Shown: positions 6,311 through 7,201 of the stretch, one piece after another | Layout: the number at the start of each line of letters is the position of its first letter | Position numbering within the stretch: the stretch's first letter is position 1 | From: Propionibacteriaceae bacterium | Lineage (GTDB): Bacteria; Actinomycetota; Actinomycetes; Propionibacteriales; Propionibacteriaceae | DNA length: 7,201 nt | Reading direction: 5' to 3' | Assembly: GCA_027353565.1 (NCBI GenBank) | Contig: DAIEHO010000018.1 | Span: 1 to 7,201 of the forward strand | Notes under the pieces: generated by a model | Told to the model about the DNA's origin: nothing | The model's database searches: none | The model's input: only the letters and a program-made list of their open reading frames with translations | Position numbers and translations under genes: made by a program

Positions 6311-7068
6311 TCAACGCCACGGGTAACCCCCAGACCATCCTGCTGCTCGGCGGGACGAGCGAGATCGGACTCGCGATCGTCCGCGAGTACCTGTCGGCCG
6401 CTCCGGCCCGGGTCATTCTCGCCGGGCTCCCCGGCAGGCAGGAACGTGACCACGCTGCGGCGGAGCTGCTTGCCGCAGGCGCCACGAGCGTCGAAGGCAT
6501 CGACTTCGACGCGCTGGACTTCCCTGCCCATCCCGCGATCATCGACGAGGCGTGGTCATGGGGCGACGTCGACCTGGCGATCGTCGCGTGGGGGCTCCTC
6601 GGAGACGCCGAGGCCTTGTGGCAGGACCAGCGCAGTGTCATCGACTTCGTGGGCGTGAACTACACGGGCGCCCTGAGCATCGGTGTCCTGCTGGGGCAGA
6701 AGATGAAGGCCCAGGGCCACGGCCAGATCGTCGTGATGTCGTCGGCGGCGGGACAGCGCGTCCGCCGCTCGAACTTCGTGTACGGGTCGACCAAGGCCGG
6801 TCTCGACGGCTTCTACCTCAACCTCGGCCAGGCCCTCGAGCCGTACGGCGTCAAGGTCCTCGTCGTCCGTCCCGGCATGGTACGGACCCGAATGAGCGCC
6901 CACCTCAAGGAAGCACCGCTCACCGTCGACAAGGAGGTCGTCGCGGAGCTCGTCGTCAAGGCCGTCAAGGCCGGCCGCGAGATCGTGTGGGCCCCGCCCG
7001 CCTTCGAGTTCGTCATGCTCATCCTCCGCCACATCCCGAGGCCGATCTTCAAGCGCCTCCCGCTGTAG
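6307..7068 (+). CDS. dprE2: Decaprenylphosphoryl-2-keto-beta-D-erythro-pentose reductase, NADH-dependent subunit of the DPR epimerase
   Basis: DprE2 reduces the 2-keto intermediate made by DprE1 to decaprenylphosphoryl-arabinose using NADH. It is a 253-residue short-chain dehydrogenase/reductase, the same size as the mycobacterial enzyme. The Rossmann nucleotide-binding motif is GGTSEIG at 15-21. The catalytic set is Asn118, Ser145/Ser146 in the MSSAAG strand, and Tyr159 and Lys163 in YGSTKAG. The C-terminal [15 protein letters not shown] and the final [13 protein letters not shown] closely match mycobacterial DprE2 as I remember it and separate it from generic SDRs. It starts with GTG at 6307, sharing GTGA with the dprE1 stop, with GGAG five bases upstream. 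In M. tuberculosis the next gene is the arabinosyltransferase aftA; no such start is seen in the remaining 133 bases. Confidence 0.94.
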   Translation: MINATGNPQTILLLGGTSEIGLAIVREYLSAAPARVILAGLPGRQERDHAAAELLAAGATSVEGIDFDALDFPAHPAIIDEAWSWGDVDLAIVAWGLLGDAEALWQDQRSVIDFVGVNYTGALSIGVLLGQKMKAQGHGQIVVMSSAAGQRVRRSNFVYGSTKAGLDGFYLNLGQALEPYGVKVLVVRPGMVRTRMSAHLKEAPLTVDKEVVAELVVKAVKAGREIVWAPPAFEFVMLILRHIPRPIFKRLPL

Positions 7069-7201
7069 GCGCAGCCGTCGTTGGAGTGATCCCGGGCCGC
7101 CGTTGCGTCACGACCATGACCTCACCAGCATCGACGGCCCGAAGCTGCACGCCATGATCCGGCAGGTACCGGCCCGCTAGGCCAGGTGCTCAGGGCTGAT
7201 C
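7069..7201. other. Non-coding tail after dprE2
   Basis: No gene can be supported here. A frame with coding-like composition runs to TAG at 7178-7180 (ending RHDHDLTSIDGPKLHAMIRQ plus VPAR) but has no start with a ribosome-binding site. A GC-rich hairpin overlaps its end: ACCGGCC at 7168-7174 pairs with GGCC-A-GGT at 7180-7187 with one bulged A and a 5-base loop. It could end the dprE1-dprE2 transcript, but no T-tract follows. Confidence 0.4.

Noticed and set aside
6552..7157. 201-residue plus-strand frame overlapping dprE2
   Set aside because: It is a frame-shifted reading of dprE2 with Arg/Pro-rich content and only its last part beyond the gene; no motif supports it.

Overview
The window is about 70% G+C by eye and carries six protein-coding genes with strong third-position G/C bias. 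The gene content (an actinobacterial-type GlnE, a DprE1/DprE2 pair, -10 hexamers placed directly in front of start codons) points to a high-GC actinobacterium. DprE1/DprE2 are best known from arabinogalactan-making Mycobacteriales but also occur in other actinobacteria, so I do not assign a genus.

Layout. Bases 1-2603 (+) hold most of glnE, the bifunctional adenylyl-removase/adenylyltransferase that controls glutamine synthetase; its N-terminus lies left of the window. It converges on a minus-strand block. Read in its own direction, that block runs from a ten-helix EamA/DMT transporter (4853 down to 3918), through a stand-alone metallo-beta-lactamase-fold hydrolase (3897-3085, 20 bases after the transporter), to a small DUF2853 protein (2987-2661) with its own Shine-Dalgarno and probably its own promoter. 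The transporter diverges from dprE1 (4916-6310, +) across only 62 bases. dprE2 (6307-7068, +) follows with a 4-base GTGA overlap. The last 133 bases contain no gene I can support.

Function. DprE1 and DprE2 together epimerise decaprenylphosphoryl-ribose to decaprenylphosphoryl-arabinose, the arabinose donor for cell-wall arabinan. All diagnostic residues I could place are present, including the cysteine targeted by benzothiazinones (Cys390 here) and the FAD-site Lys (Lys421). The transporter's substrate and the hydrolase's substrate cannot be read from sequence. The hydrolase resembles PhnP-type phosphodiesterases and the MBL domain that some actinobacteria fuse to CobU.

Most noteworthy: (1) the divergent dprE1/transporter promoter, where both genes look leaderless and have the same 8-base spacing from -10 to start codon; (2) a lipid-linked sugar pathway placed next to a DMT-superfamily transporter instead of the GtrA-type gene known in Mycobacterium; (3) an MBL hydrolase with a rearranged cysteine site; (4) Val GTA codons that almost always precede Arg CGN. 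I see no CRISPR, insertion sequence, phage, RNA gene or defence system.
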